From Bacteroides faecium (GTDB lineage: Bacteria; Bacteroidota; Bacteroidia; Bacteroidales; Bacteroidaceae), in NCBI RefSeq assembly GCF_012113595.1, contig NZ_CP050831.1, positions 2,914,001-2,978,000 on the forward strand: a DNA stretch of 64,000 bases, in the 5' to 3' direction. Position 1 is the first letter of the stretch; each line of letters begins with the position of its first letter. Below the pieces are notes generated by a model, which saw nothing but the letters and a program-made list of their open reading frames with translations, did no database searches and was not told the origin of the DNA. Shown in pieces: positions 36,602-46,054 of the stretch. The position numbers and the translations under genes were made by a program.

Positions 36602-38275
36602 ATGAAAAAATATATCATACTATTATTGGCTACTACGTTCCTACTCGGAACTTCCGTTTCGTCTTGTACCAATTTCTTGGAAGAGAAGCCGGAGTCTGAA
36701 TTCGATGAAGGAACTTTCTATAAGACTGTCGAATCTTTGAAAGTAGGGGCAGTCGGTGCGTTTTCTACGCTGCGCTATATGTATAACGTCGGCACCAATA
36801 CCCCGTTATTTGTCGGTATGGTGGGTACGGACGAGTGTATGTATCCCAATGAAACGAACCTGCGTGGTTTTATCGACCGCTACACATATACGCCTACCGA
36901 TGGCTGTATCAAGCAATTCTGGTTTCGCTACTACCGGTTGATTACCGCCTGCAACACTGTTATCTACAAAGCACAGGGAATCGAAGGAGAAGCTAAACTA
37001 ATTAACCGCTATGTGGCTAATGTACGCTTTTTACGTGCATGGGGATATTTCAACCTGGTGCAGACTTTCGGAGCCGTGCCTTTGATGACCGATCATGTGA
37101 CGGAGCTGACTTACGACATGGGACGTACACCGGTAGCAGAAGTTTATCAACTCATTGAAGATGATTTATTGTTCTGTTTGGGCGAAGATGTTCTGCCTAA
37201 AGAAATAGATGGCGGTTGGGCGAATTACTGGGCTGCCAAAACATTGCTGGCAAAAGTATATATTACGATGGCTTCGGCACGTGCCGCCGATCGTGTAGCC
37301 GGTTACGAGCAGATTGAACAGACAGATAAAAAACTTTATGGTGATGCATTGGCACTGTTGCAAGATGTAATCACCAACAGCGGACGTGACCTGGAACCGG
37401 TCTACGGAGATGTCTTTAAAATTGAAAATAAGAACATCAATAAAGAGACGATTTGGGAAATACAGTTTAGCGCACAGAATCCTTATGGCTCACAATGGCC
37501 GAAAGAATATGGTGCCCGTGCAATTAATACCGACGGACAGAAACTTTACGGCGGCTGGCGTACAAATGCCATTGCCGGACAATGTAACCTTAAATATGTT
37601 CCCTCATTCTGGAACTATTATGATGCCAATGGTTACGACAAGCGTCGGGAGTGGAATCTGGCCGATTATGTGATTGACTTTGATAAGACCAATAATAGCC
37701 CGATAGCACAGAAACCCATGACGGAGCTAAGCGGTAAACCGCAACCCGGAGACAATGCGAAGTCTGTAACGAACAGTGGTGTCACCAAATATCGTTGGGG
37801 AGCTACCTGGAAAGATGAACATACCAACTTTGTGTATTCCAACTGTCCGAACAATATCCTCGTACTGCGTTTTGCCGATGTACTGCTAATGTATGCCGAA
37901 GCCGATTTGATGTTGAACAACGGTTCACCGTCCGATGAGGGTGTGGAAGCAATGAATCGCATCGTGCAACGTGCCCGCGGATTAAATCAGGGAGTTGCTG
38001 TCACTGAAGACGATACCCCCGGATTTGGGAATTACGATACGTATACACTCGAAGATGTTTTGTTGGAGCGCGCCCGTGAACTTTGCTTCGAACGCTGGCG
38101 TTGGTATGACCTGGCACGTACCGGTATGCTTGAGCACTTCCTGGAAAACCGTAATGGTTTTAGTACGACGAAAACCAGCTTCGACAGTGATAAGAATTAT
38201 TTGTTCCCCATTCCGTTGAGCGAGATACAGATCTCGACGAATAAAGACGGAATGTATCAGAATCCTAATTATTAA
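36602..38275 (+). CDS. SusD-like surface glycan-binding lipoprotein (locus A)
   Basis: About 557 aa from the ATG at 36602; an upstream TTG at 36593 adds three residues. The lipobox is TSVSSCTN. SusD-type helical pattern with TPR-like helices, NRYVANVRFLRAWGYFNLVQTFGAVPL and the C-terminal ERARELCFERWRWYDLARTG and NYLFPIPLSEIQ typical of the family. It closes over the SusC barrel and binds the glycan. It begins 29 bp after SusC and is co-transcribed. Confidence 0.96.
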   Translation: MKKYIILLLATTFLLGTSVSSCTNFLEEKPESEFDEGTFYKTVESLKVGAVGAFSTLRYMYNVGTNTPLFVGMVGTDECMYPNETNLRGFIDRYTYTPTDGCIKQFWFRYYRLITACNTVIYKAQGIEGEAKLINRYVANVRFLRAWGYFNLVQTFGAVPLMTDHVTELTYDMGRTPVAEVYQLIEDDLLFCLGEDVLPKEIDGGWANYWAAKTLLAKVYITMASARAADRVAGYEQIEQTDKKLYGDALALLQDVITNSGRDLEPVYGDVFKIENKNINKETIWEIQFSAQNPYGSQWPKEYGARAINTDGQKLYGGWRTNAIAGQCNLKYVPSFWNYYDANGYDKRREWNLADYVIDFDKTNNSPIAQKPMTELSGKPQPGDNAKSVTNSGVTKYRWGATWKDEHTNFVYSNCPNNILVLRFADVLLMYAEADLMLNNGSPSDEGVEAMNRIVQRARGLNQGVAVTEDDTPGFGNYDTYTLEDVLLERARELCFERWRWYDLARTGMLEHFLENRNGFSTTKTSFDSDKNYLFPIPLSEIQISTNKDGMYQNPNY

Positions 38276-38399
38276 TGGGATAGTAATTATGCTTCTTTCT
38301 GTTTTAATAAGACGGGATATTGCAGAACTTGATAAAACTAACAGTCTGTCCGGATATTCCCTTGGGGAGATTTAATCGGGCTTTAAAAATCTTGAATCA

Positions 38400-39671
38400 A
38401 TGAAACAAATAAAATATTTATCCTTTATCCCTTTTCTGGCTCTTCTCTGCTTGATGACGGGATGTGAAAATGACAAAGATGTGTATTACCCTTATGTCAA
38501 TGTTCCGCTTACTACGCACAATCCGGTGCTCGTTGAGGGAGAAGTCCTGCATATCGGTATTGGTTTGGACGGTGTGAATTATCGTGTAGAGAGTGATAAT
38601 GAGGATGTGGTGACTGCCGAGGTGGTCGGCAACGAAATACTGTTGACAGGCGGTGACATAGGTAGCACCATCGTTCGCCTTTCGGATGATAGCTACAATC
38701 GTGCTCTCATGACGGTTGAAGTACGTAAACTTCAGGAACTGACACTCGAATCGCTTCCGGAGGGAGTGGAAGTATTGCGTCTGGATAATGACGGTGTTAT
38801 TCTTCGTGAAATGAAAATCCTGACCGGTAATGGCGGTTATACAGTAACTAATTCAGCTCCTGAAGCCATCAGCGCTGAAATTGTGGAAGACCCCGACGTA
38901 ACAGGAGGATATAAACTGATACTTGGCGGTAAAGCGAATGTCGATCAGGCAACGATTACTGTGATAGATTCCCGAAACATGTCAGCTACTCTTAAAGTGC
39001 GGGTGACGAATCCGATTCGCCCTGTTCTGTTTGATAAAGAGGGGACTCTTGAGGGAGAATATGTGTACGAGGGTACGCCTCAACAGATTTCTTTCAATAT
39101 CACTTCCGGTAATGGCGGCTATACCGTTAAATCTCAGAATGAGGGGGTAGCTACTGTGGCAATATCCGGCACCACAGTAACTGTTACCGTGGTAGGTGAT
39201 GGTGGTACAACCATCACTGTGACCGACCAGGAAAAGGAAAGCCGTTCTATAGACTTATGGGTACCACTCAATCTCGACGACCCGACGCCACGTATTTATT
39301 GGGATGGTTATCGTGCCGATATTAACACGGTCGGAGTTTCCAGTAACGGATCTTATGCAACGCCAAAAGATATGTACTGGTATCAACAAAACGGTGAAGT
39401 GAAAGATACATATTATGTCTACTTTAACGGTGGTTGGGCAAACAATTTAAATTGTGTGAATGCTGCTAACCGTAATCCGAAGTTTGAAACGACTATCAAT
39501 GACACTAAGACTTCGTACACAGACAAAACAGCCTCTGCCGTTAAACTGACCGAGTTTATTTTGGAAAAACGTATCGGTACAGGTCCGACGAGCCATCCGC
39601 ATGTCTATTTCATCTCTTTAAAAACAGAAGATGGTAAGCGTGGATTTATAGTGCATCGTTGGAATGAATAA
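38400..39671 (+). CDS. Surface lipoprotein with Ig-like domains (SusE/F or SGBP position)
   Basis: 423 aa. The lipobox is LLCLMTGCEN. Repeated beta-sandwich segments of bacterial Ig-like style are visible: around 130-200 (ILTGNGGYTVTNSAPEAISA) and 235-295 (ITSGNGGYTVKSQNEGVATV), two clear internal repeats sharing GNGGYTV. The C-terminal 110 residues are different (GYRADINTVGVSSNGSY, YVYFNGGWANNLN) and may bind sugar. In Sus loci the gene after SusD usually encodes a surface glycan-binding protein with no sequence conservation, which fits. A terminator follows (39714-39753), so it closes locus A. Confidence 0.7.
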   Translation: MKQIKYLSFIPFLALLCLMTGCENDKDVYYPYVNVPLTTHNPVLVEGEVLHIGIGLDGVNYRVESDNEDVVTAEVVGNEILLTGGDIGSTIVRLSDDSYNRALMTVEVRKLQELTLESLPEGVEVLRLDNDGVILREMKILTGNGGYTVTNSAPEAISAEIVEDPDVTGGYKLILGGKANVDQATITVIDSRNMSATLKVRVTNPIRPVLFDKEGTLEGEYVYEGTPQQISFNITSGNGGYTVKSQNEGVATVAISGTTVTVTVVGDGGTTITVTDQEKESRSIDLWVPLNLDDPTPRIYWDGYRADINTVGVSSNGSYATPKDMYWYQQNGEVKDTYYVYFNGGWANNLNCVNAANRNPKFETTINDTKTSYTDKTASAVKLTEFILEKRIGTGPTSHPHVYFISLKTEDGKRGFIVHRWNE

Positions 39672-39713
39672 TAAATACAAATAGGTTTTTAGTTTTTTTC
39701 AGGGTATGAATAT

Positions 39714-39753
39714 GAGGGTCGGATGCTATATTGCTCCGGCCCTCTATATTTTG
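39714..39753 (+). terminator. Terminator of locus A
   Basis: GAGGGTCGGA (39714-39723) pairs with TCCGGCCCTC (39735-39744), 10 bp with one G-U, followed by TATATTTTG. Confidence 0.75.
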
Positions 39754-39780
39754 ATAGAGCATATAAAATTAGAGACTGCC

Positions 39781-39812
39781 TTTCGGTAATACCACGAAAA
39801 CAACTATCTTTG
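39781..39812 (+). promoter_or_regulatory. Promoter of the aminotransferase gene
   Basis: TTTC (39781-39784), 20-nt spacer, TATCTTTG (39805-39812): close to the Bacteroides housekeeping consensus, unlike the -33-less promoters of locus A. Confidence 0.65.
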
Positions 39813-39854
39813 CTAACTGTTTATTATACACATAACCTAACAACATTATGCAGT

Positions 39855-41027
39855 ATGAACTATAATTTTGATGAAATAATAAACCGTAACGGTACAGATT
39901 CCGTAAAATGGGATGCGGTAGAAAGTCGTTGGGGACGCAAGGACTTGATTCCGATGTGGGTAGCTGACATGGATTTCCGTACAGCCCCTTTTGTGATAGA
40001 CGCTTTGAAAAAACGCCTGGAGCATGAAGTGCTCGGATATACTTTTGCCTGCAAAGAATGGTCGGAATCCATTATCAACTGGTTACAGGCACGCCACGGG
40101 TGGACGGTAAGTGAGGAGATGCTGACATTTACTCCCGGCATTGTTCGTGGATTGGCTTTTGCTATCCACTGCTTTACGCAGAAAGGGGATAAGGTCATGG
40201 TGATGCCGCCTGTTTATCATCCATTCTTTTTGGTAACTCAGAAGAACGAACGAGAAGTCGTATTCAGTCCGTTAGTGCTGAAAGACGGACAATATTATAT
40301 TGATTTTGACCGTTTCCGCCAAGATATTCAGGGCTGCAAACTGCTTATTTTGAGTAACCCTCATAATCCGGGCGGACGTGTATGGACAAAAGAGGAACTG
40401 GCTCAAATAGCCGATATTTGCTATGAAAGCGGTACATTAATCATCTCTGACGAGATTCATGCCGACTTGACTTTGCCGCCATACAAGCATCCTACGTTCG
40501 CTCTTATCTCGGAAAAAGCGCGGATGAATTCACTCGTCTTTATGTCTCCAAGCAAAGCGTTTAATATGCCGGGGTTGGCAAGCTCTTATGTAATCATAGA
40601 AAATGAGGAGCTTCGTCACCGTTTCCAGACATATATGGAAGCAAGCGAGTTCAGTGAAGGGCATCTGTTTGCTTACCTAAGTGTAGCGGCTGCTTACAGT
40701 CATGGTACGGAATGGCTTGAACAAGTACTTGCTTATATCAAGGAAAATGTAGACTTCACCGAAAACTATCTGAAAGAGCATATTCCTGCCATCAAGATGA
40801 TTCGTCCGCAAGCTTCCTACCTTATCTTTTTAGATTGCCGCGAATTAGGACTAAATCAGGAAGAACTGAACCGCCTTTTCATAGAAGATGCTCATCTGGC
40901 ATTGAACGACGGAGCAACATTTGGTAAGGAAGGCGAAGGCTTTATGCGGTTGAATATTGCTTGTCCGCGTGCTACATTAGAACGTGCGTTGAAGCAGTTG
41001 GAACAGGCGGTAATAAGCTTAAAGTAA
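39855..41027 (+). CDS. MalY/PatB-type PLP aminotransferase (cystathionine beta-lyase-like)
   Basis: 390 aa from the ATG at 39855 (MNYNFDEIINRNGTDSVKWD, the usual family start); longer frames from 39723 run across the promoter and are rejected. Fold-type I PLP enzyme: SDEIHADL and the PLP lysine in MSPSKAFNMPGL, with LILSNPHNPGGRVW as the substrate/PLP contact. PatB/MalY proteins act as C-S lyases (cystathionine to homocysteine, pyruvate and ammonia) or as regulators in some bacteria. Cytoplasmic. It has its own promoter and terminator and appears unrelated to the loci on either side. Confidence 0.92.
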   Translation: MNYNFDEIINRNGTDSVKWDAVESRWGRKDLIPMWVADMDFRTAPFVIDALKKRLEHEVLGYTFACKEWSESIINWLQARHGWTVSEEMLTFTPGIVRGLAFAIHCFTQKGDKVMVMPPVYHPFFLVTQKNEREVVFSPLVLKDGQYYIDFDRFRQDIQGCKLLILSNPHNPGGRVWTKEELAQIADICYESGTLIISDEIHADLTLPPYKHPTFALISEKARMNSLVFMSPSKAFNMPGLASSYVIIENEELRHRFQTYMEASEFSEGHLFAYLSVAAAYSHGTEWLEQVLAYIKENVDFTENYLKEHIPAIKMIRPQASYLIFLDCRELGLNQEELNRLFIEDAHLALNDGATFGKEGEGFMRLNIACPRATLERALKQLEQAVISLK

Positions 41028-41059
41028 CCTCTTTGGAATGGGATTATTACACTAGAATT

Positions 41060-41140
41060 ATTCTCACCGAAATGAGAAATAATTCTCATCACGATGAGAA
41101 TATTTTCTCATAGGTATGAAAATATTTTGAGAAAAATAAG
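41060..41140. repeat. 22-bp periodic array with TTCTCA-N6-TGAGAA units
   Basis: Units start at 41060, 41082 and 41104 (exactly 22 apart), with a decayed fourth at 41126. The middle one is ATTCTCAT CACG ATGAGAAT, a perfect 8-bp inverted repeat around 4 bases; the first has TTCTCA/TGAGAA; the third has TTTCTCAT...ATGAAAAT. All are followed by 2-6 AT-rich bases to fill 22. Confidence 0.85.
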
Positions 41141-41234
41141 AGCGTAATCAGTTGATTACTATGTAGCTAGAAATGCTTGTGTATTGTCCTGTAATCAGAG
41201 ATAAAGAAGTAGAGACTAACCTAAATTATAAAAT

Positions 41235-41274
41235 AAGCCCCTTTTCTACTAAATTCGGAAAAGGGGCTTGTCTT
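41235..41274. terminator. Bidirectional intrinsic terminator
   Basis: AAGCCCCTTTTC (41235-41246) pairs perfectly with GAAAAGGGGCTT (41258-41269), loop of 11, followed by GTCTTTT. The other strand also runs into T-rich sequence, so it can end both the aminotransferase transcript and the GH106 operon. Confidence 0.85.
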
Positions 41275-41313
41275 TTGGATTAAGAAGTTAAGAAATCAAA
41301 TAAAGATAAACAC

Positions 41314-44082
41314 TTACTTCTGCATCAAATCTACCGGAATCAACCGCACTTCACTATTCAAGCCGGAAGGCAGCGGACTCCAATGCCCGTAATTAGCCGG
41401 GCGATAGTTTAAATCGACAATATTGATTTCTTTAAACTTGCGCCACTGCACTCCCTGTCTGTCCAGTTCTGCTATTCGGTTTGCAGGAAGGTTAGTGACT
41501 TCTATTTCGATGTGGTTTTTTCCGGATTTCAGCAAATGACCTACTCTCAACTGATAAGGTACTGCCCACACACAACCCGCTTCCTGTCCGTTGATGCGGA
41601 CACGGGCACTTTCGCGTACATTGCCCAAGTCAAGTATCCAGTCGTCAGCTTTTAGAGCAGGCAGCTCGATATCCAATGAATACACTCCGGTTCCCATATT
41701 GATTTTGGCTGCCGGATGATTGATGCTTGTCCATGAAGACGGGCGGTCTATGTCGAATGTACCTTGAACTTCCGGTTTGCTTTCGGCAAAGTGCAGTTTC
41801 CAGCCATGGTCAAGGCTGAGACTGAAAGGTTGTTCCTTTATATATCTCCACGGTTTGGAAGCTTGTAAAGGCTGTTGATAAGTTTGCAGGATAACCGATT
41901 CGCCGGATTTCAGTTGCAGATAAACTTGTGTCTTGCCGTCTGCCTGGCGGATAAGGGCTTCTCCACATTCCCCGGTCATAGGGTTGAAGAGGGCGGCTGC
42001 GATTGCATGCGTTCCTAAGGTAACCCAGCCATCCACTCCTTTGTCTTGCAGGGAAGAGATGAAGTAATGATGTCCTGTGTCATTCACTCTCCGGATAGTT
42101 TGCAGGCCGAATTTAGTTTTCATTTCCTCGCAAGGAATATGGCAACTGGCCAATGTGCGCGCATAATCCGTTCCTGTGATAATCTTTCCCTTTCCAACCG
42201 GAGTGACGGTTGTCTCGGAGAAAGAGACAGACGGAAGTTGACGGAGCGTACGTTGGTAACTCTTACGTTTCTGTTCCAGTCGGGCATATCCCGGTACATC
42301 TGTCGGATAGTTTTCGAGGAATACGATAGTAGCTCCCTGTTTTGCCAGTTCTACAAGATGCGCCAACACATCATCCGGCATCAGATGGGCGGCAGGCACT
42401 ACCAATGCTTTGTAACCCGTTCCGCCCGAAGTAACCAACTGTCCGTCCTTGAAACGCGTGCTGCGGATGAAGTTGTCGGAGATGTAATCCCCGTCGTATC
42501 CGCTGTTGTTGATGCGGTGGATAGCATCAATAAATTTGGGAGCCAGTTTATCCATGTGGTGGATGGTGAACAATAACAATCGTCCCGGTTGTTCGTTCCA
42601 CATATCATATACCGGAAGATAAATCAAGAAATCATTATCCGGCCGTCCCATTTGCAGAAAGCTCTGGCAGCGGGTGATATAATTGAAAAAAGAAGGAGCG
42701 TCACGCCAGATACTATTCGTCGGATTCATATTGATAGACGCATAGAACAACCAACCCGGCCATTCGGCTTCTTTCGGAGAATAAGGTGTCCCATGAAAGA
42801 ACATATGATTGACACCGGAAACAAACATCAAGTCCATATCCGGCTTGCATTGTGATAGGGAAGTGCGGAAATGCTCCGTCAGCCAAGTGAATGTTTCGGA
42901 AGAAGTATAGGTCTTACCTGCAATGTGTGCGGCCGAAGACGCATATTTCAACATAGACAAGTCCGAATCATTCTTTTTGGTCAGTGAATCCTGACGCAAT
43001 CCTTCGATATGGAACTGTGACAGTCCGAATCCTTCACATTCGGGAATATCTACGGCTGCGTAAATATCAATCAGATTACCCGGTGAGCCGTGTGCCTGGT
43101 TGCGGGTGATGCTACCGTTTTTGTGTGCCCAGTCTGTCCATTGACAGGTGAAGTTCTCCAATAACAAGTCGGAAATCGTCTCCCGATAATCGGACAGGAT
43201 ACGTCTGCTGACTTCGGGACGGCTTTCATCCAGAAATTCAGGGAAATGCTCTTCCAGTTTATATCCCCGTCTGCGGGCGAACTGTTCCAAGAAATCGTCT
43301 GTCCAGTCTGCTTGATACACCTCGTAAGAGTCGTTGAAGAATGTATGTGGATAGCTTGTCTTGCTACTCTTGAATGCACGGTCGAAGCGGGAAAGATAGT
43401 TCTTGACAGCTTTCTTTGACAGGTGGTTCATGACGTATCCTTCCCCGCCCGGTGCTGCACGTTTCACTTTCTGCCGTGTCTTTCCAATGTAGAGAGCTAC
43501 CACTTTCCATTTACCGGCAGGGGCTTTCCATTGTAACTTGTCTTTTTTGACATGAGAAGTCAGATTAAGACACTCGCCATTTTCATTATAAGCCATTACC
43601 CGGCTTAATACGGAATATGGCTGTTGTTTTTTATCAGTCACGTTGATATCCTGAGCAATCTCTTTGCCGCCCTCTATTTCATAAGTTTGGAAGATTGCCT
43701 TGGTAGCTGCGTCTTCAATGCTGACTTCCGGCCCGCCAAAAGGCCAGCCCGTGCCCGTATTCATGTCGATTTCGACACCTGTGCGTTTACCTTCCGCCTG
43801 TGTATGCTTGAGCACTTCCATCCAACGGGGGGAGAGGAACTGTATATCGTTTGCGTCATTCCCTTGCACGCCGTAGATAGGAGTGATTTCCACCGCACCC
43901 ATGCCGGCACGTGCGTATTCTTCCAAGTTGTATGTCAGATTCTTTTCGTCTACGGCACTTCCCAGCCACCACCATCGGGTGCCGGGACGTGCTTCTGCCG
44001 GAACGTCCGGCCACTGTTGTGCTTGTACAACTCCGCCTGTTGCAAGCAGGCAGAGGAATATCAATTGTTTCTTATTCATCAT
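41314..44082 (-). CDS. GH106 alpha-L-rhamnosidase-like
   Basis: 922 aa, secreted (signal peptide LIFLCLLATGGVVQAQ). The start WPDVPAEARPGTRWWWLGSA and the block MGAVEITPIYGV are typical of GH106; further family blocks are EIDMNTGTGWPFGGPEV and SETFTWLTEHFRTS. A C-terminal jelly-roll region carries galactose-binding-type pieces (LDLGNVRESARVRINGQEAG). GH106 enzymes remove alpha-L-rhamnose from rhamnogalacturonans and need calcium. It overlaps the GH28 stop codon by 4 bp (ATGA-type coupling), so the two are translated together. It is the last gene of the minus-strand operon of locus B. Confidence 0.9.
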   Translation of the reverse strand: MMNKKQLIFLCLLATGGVVQAQQWPDVPAEARPGTRWWWLGSAVDEKNLTYNLEEYARAGMGAVEITPIYGVQGNDANDIQFLSPRWMEVLKHTQAEGKRTGVEIDMNTGTGWPFGGPEVSIEDAATKAIFQTYEIEGGKEIAQDINVTDKKQQPYSVLSRVMAYNENGECLNLTSHVKKDKLQWKAPAGKWKVVALYIGKTRQKVKRAAPGGEGYVMNHLSKKAVKNYLSRFDRAFKSSKTSYPHTFFNDSYEVYQADWTDDFLEQFARRRGYKLEEHFPEFLDESRPEVSRRILSDYRETISDLLLENFTCQWTDWAHKNGSITRNQAHGSPGNLIDIYAAVDIPECEGFGLSQFHIEGLRQDSLTKKNDSDLSMLKYASSAAHIAGKTYTSSETFTWLTEHFRTSLSQCKPDMDLMFVSGVNHMFFHGTPYSPKEAEWPGWLFYASINMNPTNSIWRDAPSFFNYITRCQSFLQMGRPDNDFLIYLPVYDMWNEQPGRLLLFTIHHMDKLAPKFIDAIHRINNSGYDGDYISDNFIRSTRFKDGQLVTSGGTGYKALVVPAAHLMPDDVLAHLVELAKQGATIVFLENYPTDVPGYARLEQKRKSYQRTLRQLPSVSFSETTVTPVGKGKIITGTDYARTLASCHIPCEEMKTKFGLQTIRRVNDTGHHYFISSLQDKGVDGWVTLGTHAIAAALFNPMTGECGEALIRQADGKTQVYLQLKSGESVILQTYQQPLQASKPWRYIKEQPFSLSLDHGWKLHFAESKPEVQGTFDIDRPSSWTSINHPAAKINMGTGVYSLDIELPALKADDWILDLGNVRESARVRINGQEAGCVWAVPYQLRVGHLLKSGKNHIEIEVTNLPANRIAELDRQGVQWRKFKEINIVDLNYRPANYGHWSPLPSGLNSEVRLIPVDLMQK

Positions 44083-45482
44083 TCTTTCGGCGTATTATAA
44101 TATTCTATGTTTTCTACATCATCGGTTACAAAGAGCGGTCGTCCGTCCGGTTGTTCAAAATGGAAGCGGATACCGTCGAAAGTGATGTTCCGTGCATGGC
44201 GGATATAAAATCCTTTGGCGGGAATCGTGCCGAACATCCACGGTTCGGGATATACTTTCTCCTGTTCGGGCGGAACACGCTTGCCGTCTTCCGCGCTGTA
44301 TCCACCTTTATAATATAGGTGGATATTACGGAAAGTGACGTCCTCGATGCAAGCACCCGGCACGCCGCTGATAATGGAAGCATACCGGCTGTCGGCATTC
44401 CATACATTGATGTCGCTGATAAGGATACGTTTCATTGTACCTACGGGCGTACCTTCCGGACTGCGCATACGTGCGCCCAGTCTCAGAAAGATAGGAGCAT
44501 TGACAATATTCCTCATCGTGATATTGCTGATAACAATATCTTCCAGACGTCCCCCGTCTACGGTTTCCAATGCCAGACCCCTGCAATGCTCGAAGATACA
44601 ATTAGTAATCGCAATATTACGGAATCCGCCGCTACTTTCTGTGCCGAACTTGATACGTCCCGTGCGGTAACCGTGGTCGGGAGCCTGGGGCTCGTCCAGT
44701 TGCCAGGTTCCGTTCATTACGCTTCCCTGGTCAAAACCGCTCACATAACAATCACTGATAGTCACATTCTCCGTATCCTGAAAACGCCCTAACCCGTAAG
44801 AGGCTTTCAATACAATGGCATCGTCCCAGGGAGCATTTACCGTGCACTGGCTGATACGCACATTCCGGCAACAGTCAATATCGAATCCATCGCGGTTGGT
44901 ATCTACTTTCAGATTCAAGATAGTCAGATGGTCTACCCCGGTGGCGAGCAGGGCGAAATGTCCGCAGTGAAGCATGGACAAATCCTTGAGCGTCACATTC
45001 CGGCAATCTTTCAGACTGATAGCCTTGTTGCCTACACCCGGCAGACGGCTTTCTTCGCGGGTCAATCCTTTACCGTAGATAAGTCCGGAACCACTGATGG
45101 TTATATTTTCCAGTCCGATTCCCCAAATCAAAGAGTTCTTCCAATGGCTGTGCCCGAAGTCCTGGAACTTATTATGCTCGTTCGGTTCAGCGGTATCATA
45201 TCCTTCCTCTTTTCCGGGAAAGGCGGCAACGATGCGTGCGCCTTGTTCCAGATACAGGTGAATGTTGCTTTTTAACCGTATGGAATAACATGCATACTCT
45301 CCGGCAGGCAGGTAAACAGTTCCGCCACCGGCTTGTGCGGCAGCCTCAATCGCGCTGTTGATGGCGGGAGAATCAATCGTTTTTCCATCCGCTTTGGCTC
45401 CGAAATCCTTCACGTTGTAGATGGCTGCATAGCTGTAGATGCAACCCACTAAGAGACTGAATAGTAAATATATCCTTTTCAT
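44079..45482 (-). CDS. GH28 polygalacturonase-like (1)
   Basis: 467 aa, signal peptide (IYLLFSLLVGCIYSYA) then AIYNVKDFGAKADGKTID, the common start of right-handed beta-helix GH28 enzymes. Active-site pieces: NRDGFDIDCC (Asp), APWDDAIVLKAS (two Asp) and GRIKFGTESSGG (Arg-x-Lys). GH28 inverts alpha-galacturonide bonds in homogalacturonan or RG-I, so together with GH106 it would attack alternating Rha-GalA chains. It overlaps the DUF4450-like gene by 4 bp and the GH106 start by 4 bp, a tight cluster. Confidence 0.9.
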   Translation of the reverse strand: MKRIYLLFSLLVGCIYSYAAIYNVKDFGAKADGKTIDSPAINSAIEAAAQAGGGTVYLPAGEYACYSIRLKSNIHLYLEQGARIVAAFPGKEEGYDTAEPNEHNKFQDFGHSHWKNSLIWGIGLENITISGSGLIYGKGLTREESRLPGVGNKAISLKDCRNVTLKDLSMLHCGHFALLATGVDHLTILNLKVDTNRDGFDIDCCRNVRISQCTVNAPWDDAIVLKASYGLGRFQDTENVTISDCYVSGFDQGSVMNGTWQLDEPQAPDHGYRTGRIKFGTESSGGFRNIAITNCIFEHCRGLALETVDGGRLEDIVISNITMRNIVNAPIFLRLGARMRSPEGTPVGTMKRILISDINVWNADSRYASIISGVPGACIEDVTFRNIHLYYKGGYSAEDGKRVPPEQEKVYPEPWMFGTIPAKGFYIRHARNITFDGIRFHFEQPDGRPLFVTDDVENIEYYNTPKE

Positions 45483-46054
45483 TTTTTGTCGGTTTGGGCA
45501 AAAATATCCGGTAACATATAGTAGTTATAATCCGCCTTCTCGTTCTGTTCGTAGAAGCAGAAATAAATCCTGCTGCCGGGAACGAGCGGGCAACGTCCCG
45601 CCAGTACGGGGCGGTCGGTCTTTTTACCTGATTCATAAAGCATCAGGGGAGTTTCGTCCTTGTGCCCGTTGCTCAGACGGATATCATCGGTGGGAGTGAC
45701 TGCCTGTACAGTCCGTAATTTCATGCTTTCCCCATAATAGCAGGTGAAAGCCTGTCCTTCCACGCTAAACACATTCACGTCCGCATCCGGTTGGCAATCG
45801 CCGAAGCTCCAGAATAAGACATCGGCTTTGGGAGAGGATGCCACCTCTATTTCCAGTATAAATCCGCGGGTATCGGGCAAGGCTTTCCATTGGAAAGTAA
45901 TCCCGGGTGTCTTTTCTTTAGGTTTCAGCCAGTGGCTTTCGTTTCCTTTCGATATTCCCAGCTTGAAAGTACCGGCGGGCGGTGTCAGAGACTGTGCTTG
46001 CGCATCAATGAGCAAGATTCCCAGCAGTACGATGGTCAGGAGTTGTTTCAGCAT
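45479..46054 (-). CDS. Secreted DUF4450-like protein
   Basis: 191 aa when started at 46054 (MLKQLLTIVLLGILLIDAQA, a good signal peptide); a start at 46081 gives 200 aa. It overlaps the end of the upstream GH28 gene by about 50 bp (or 77 bp from 46081) in a different frame, which is unusual but supported by the signal peptide. A compact beta-rich domain (FKLGISKGNESHWLKPKEKT and CFYEQNEKADYNYYMLPDIFA) resembles DUF4450 proteins of pectin loci. Some DUF4450 proteins are much longer, so this could be a stand-alone domain or a truncated form. No catalytic residues could be assigned. Confidence 0.6.
   Translation of the reverse strand: MLKQLLTIVLLGILLIDAQAQSLTPPAGTFKLGISKGNESHWLKPKEKTPGITFQWKALPDTRGFILEIEVASSPKADVLFWSFGDCQPDADVNVFSVEGQAFTCYYGESMKLRTVQAVTPTDDIRLSNGHKDETPLMLYESGKKTDRPVLAGRCPLVPGSRIYFCFYEQNEKADYNYYMLPDIFAQTDKK

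Larger units (their letters stand above)
41028..41313. other. 286-bp convergent gap with 22-bp array and terminator
   Basis: Contains no gene. It holds the ATTCTCA/TGAGAAT array (41060-41140) and a strong terminator (41235-41274), both listed separately. Confidence 0.8.

Noticed and set aside
21824..39671. Locus A as a standard mannan or N-glycan locus because of GH92
   Set aside because: Only one GH92 and no other mannan or N-glycan enzyme (GH18, GH20, GH26, GH76, GH130) is present; the flavoproteins and GxGYxYP proteins do not belong to known mannan loci that I can name.
39723..39854. N-terminal extension of the aminotransferase from 39723
   Set aside because: The extension spans the terminator end, the TTTC/TATCTTTG promoter and lacks family similarity; the ATG at 39855 matches the normal family start.
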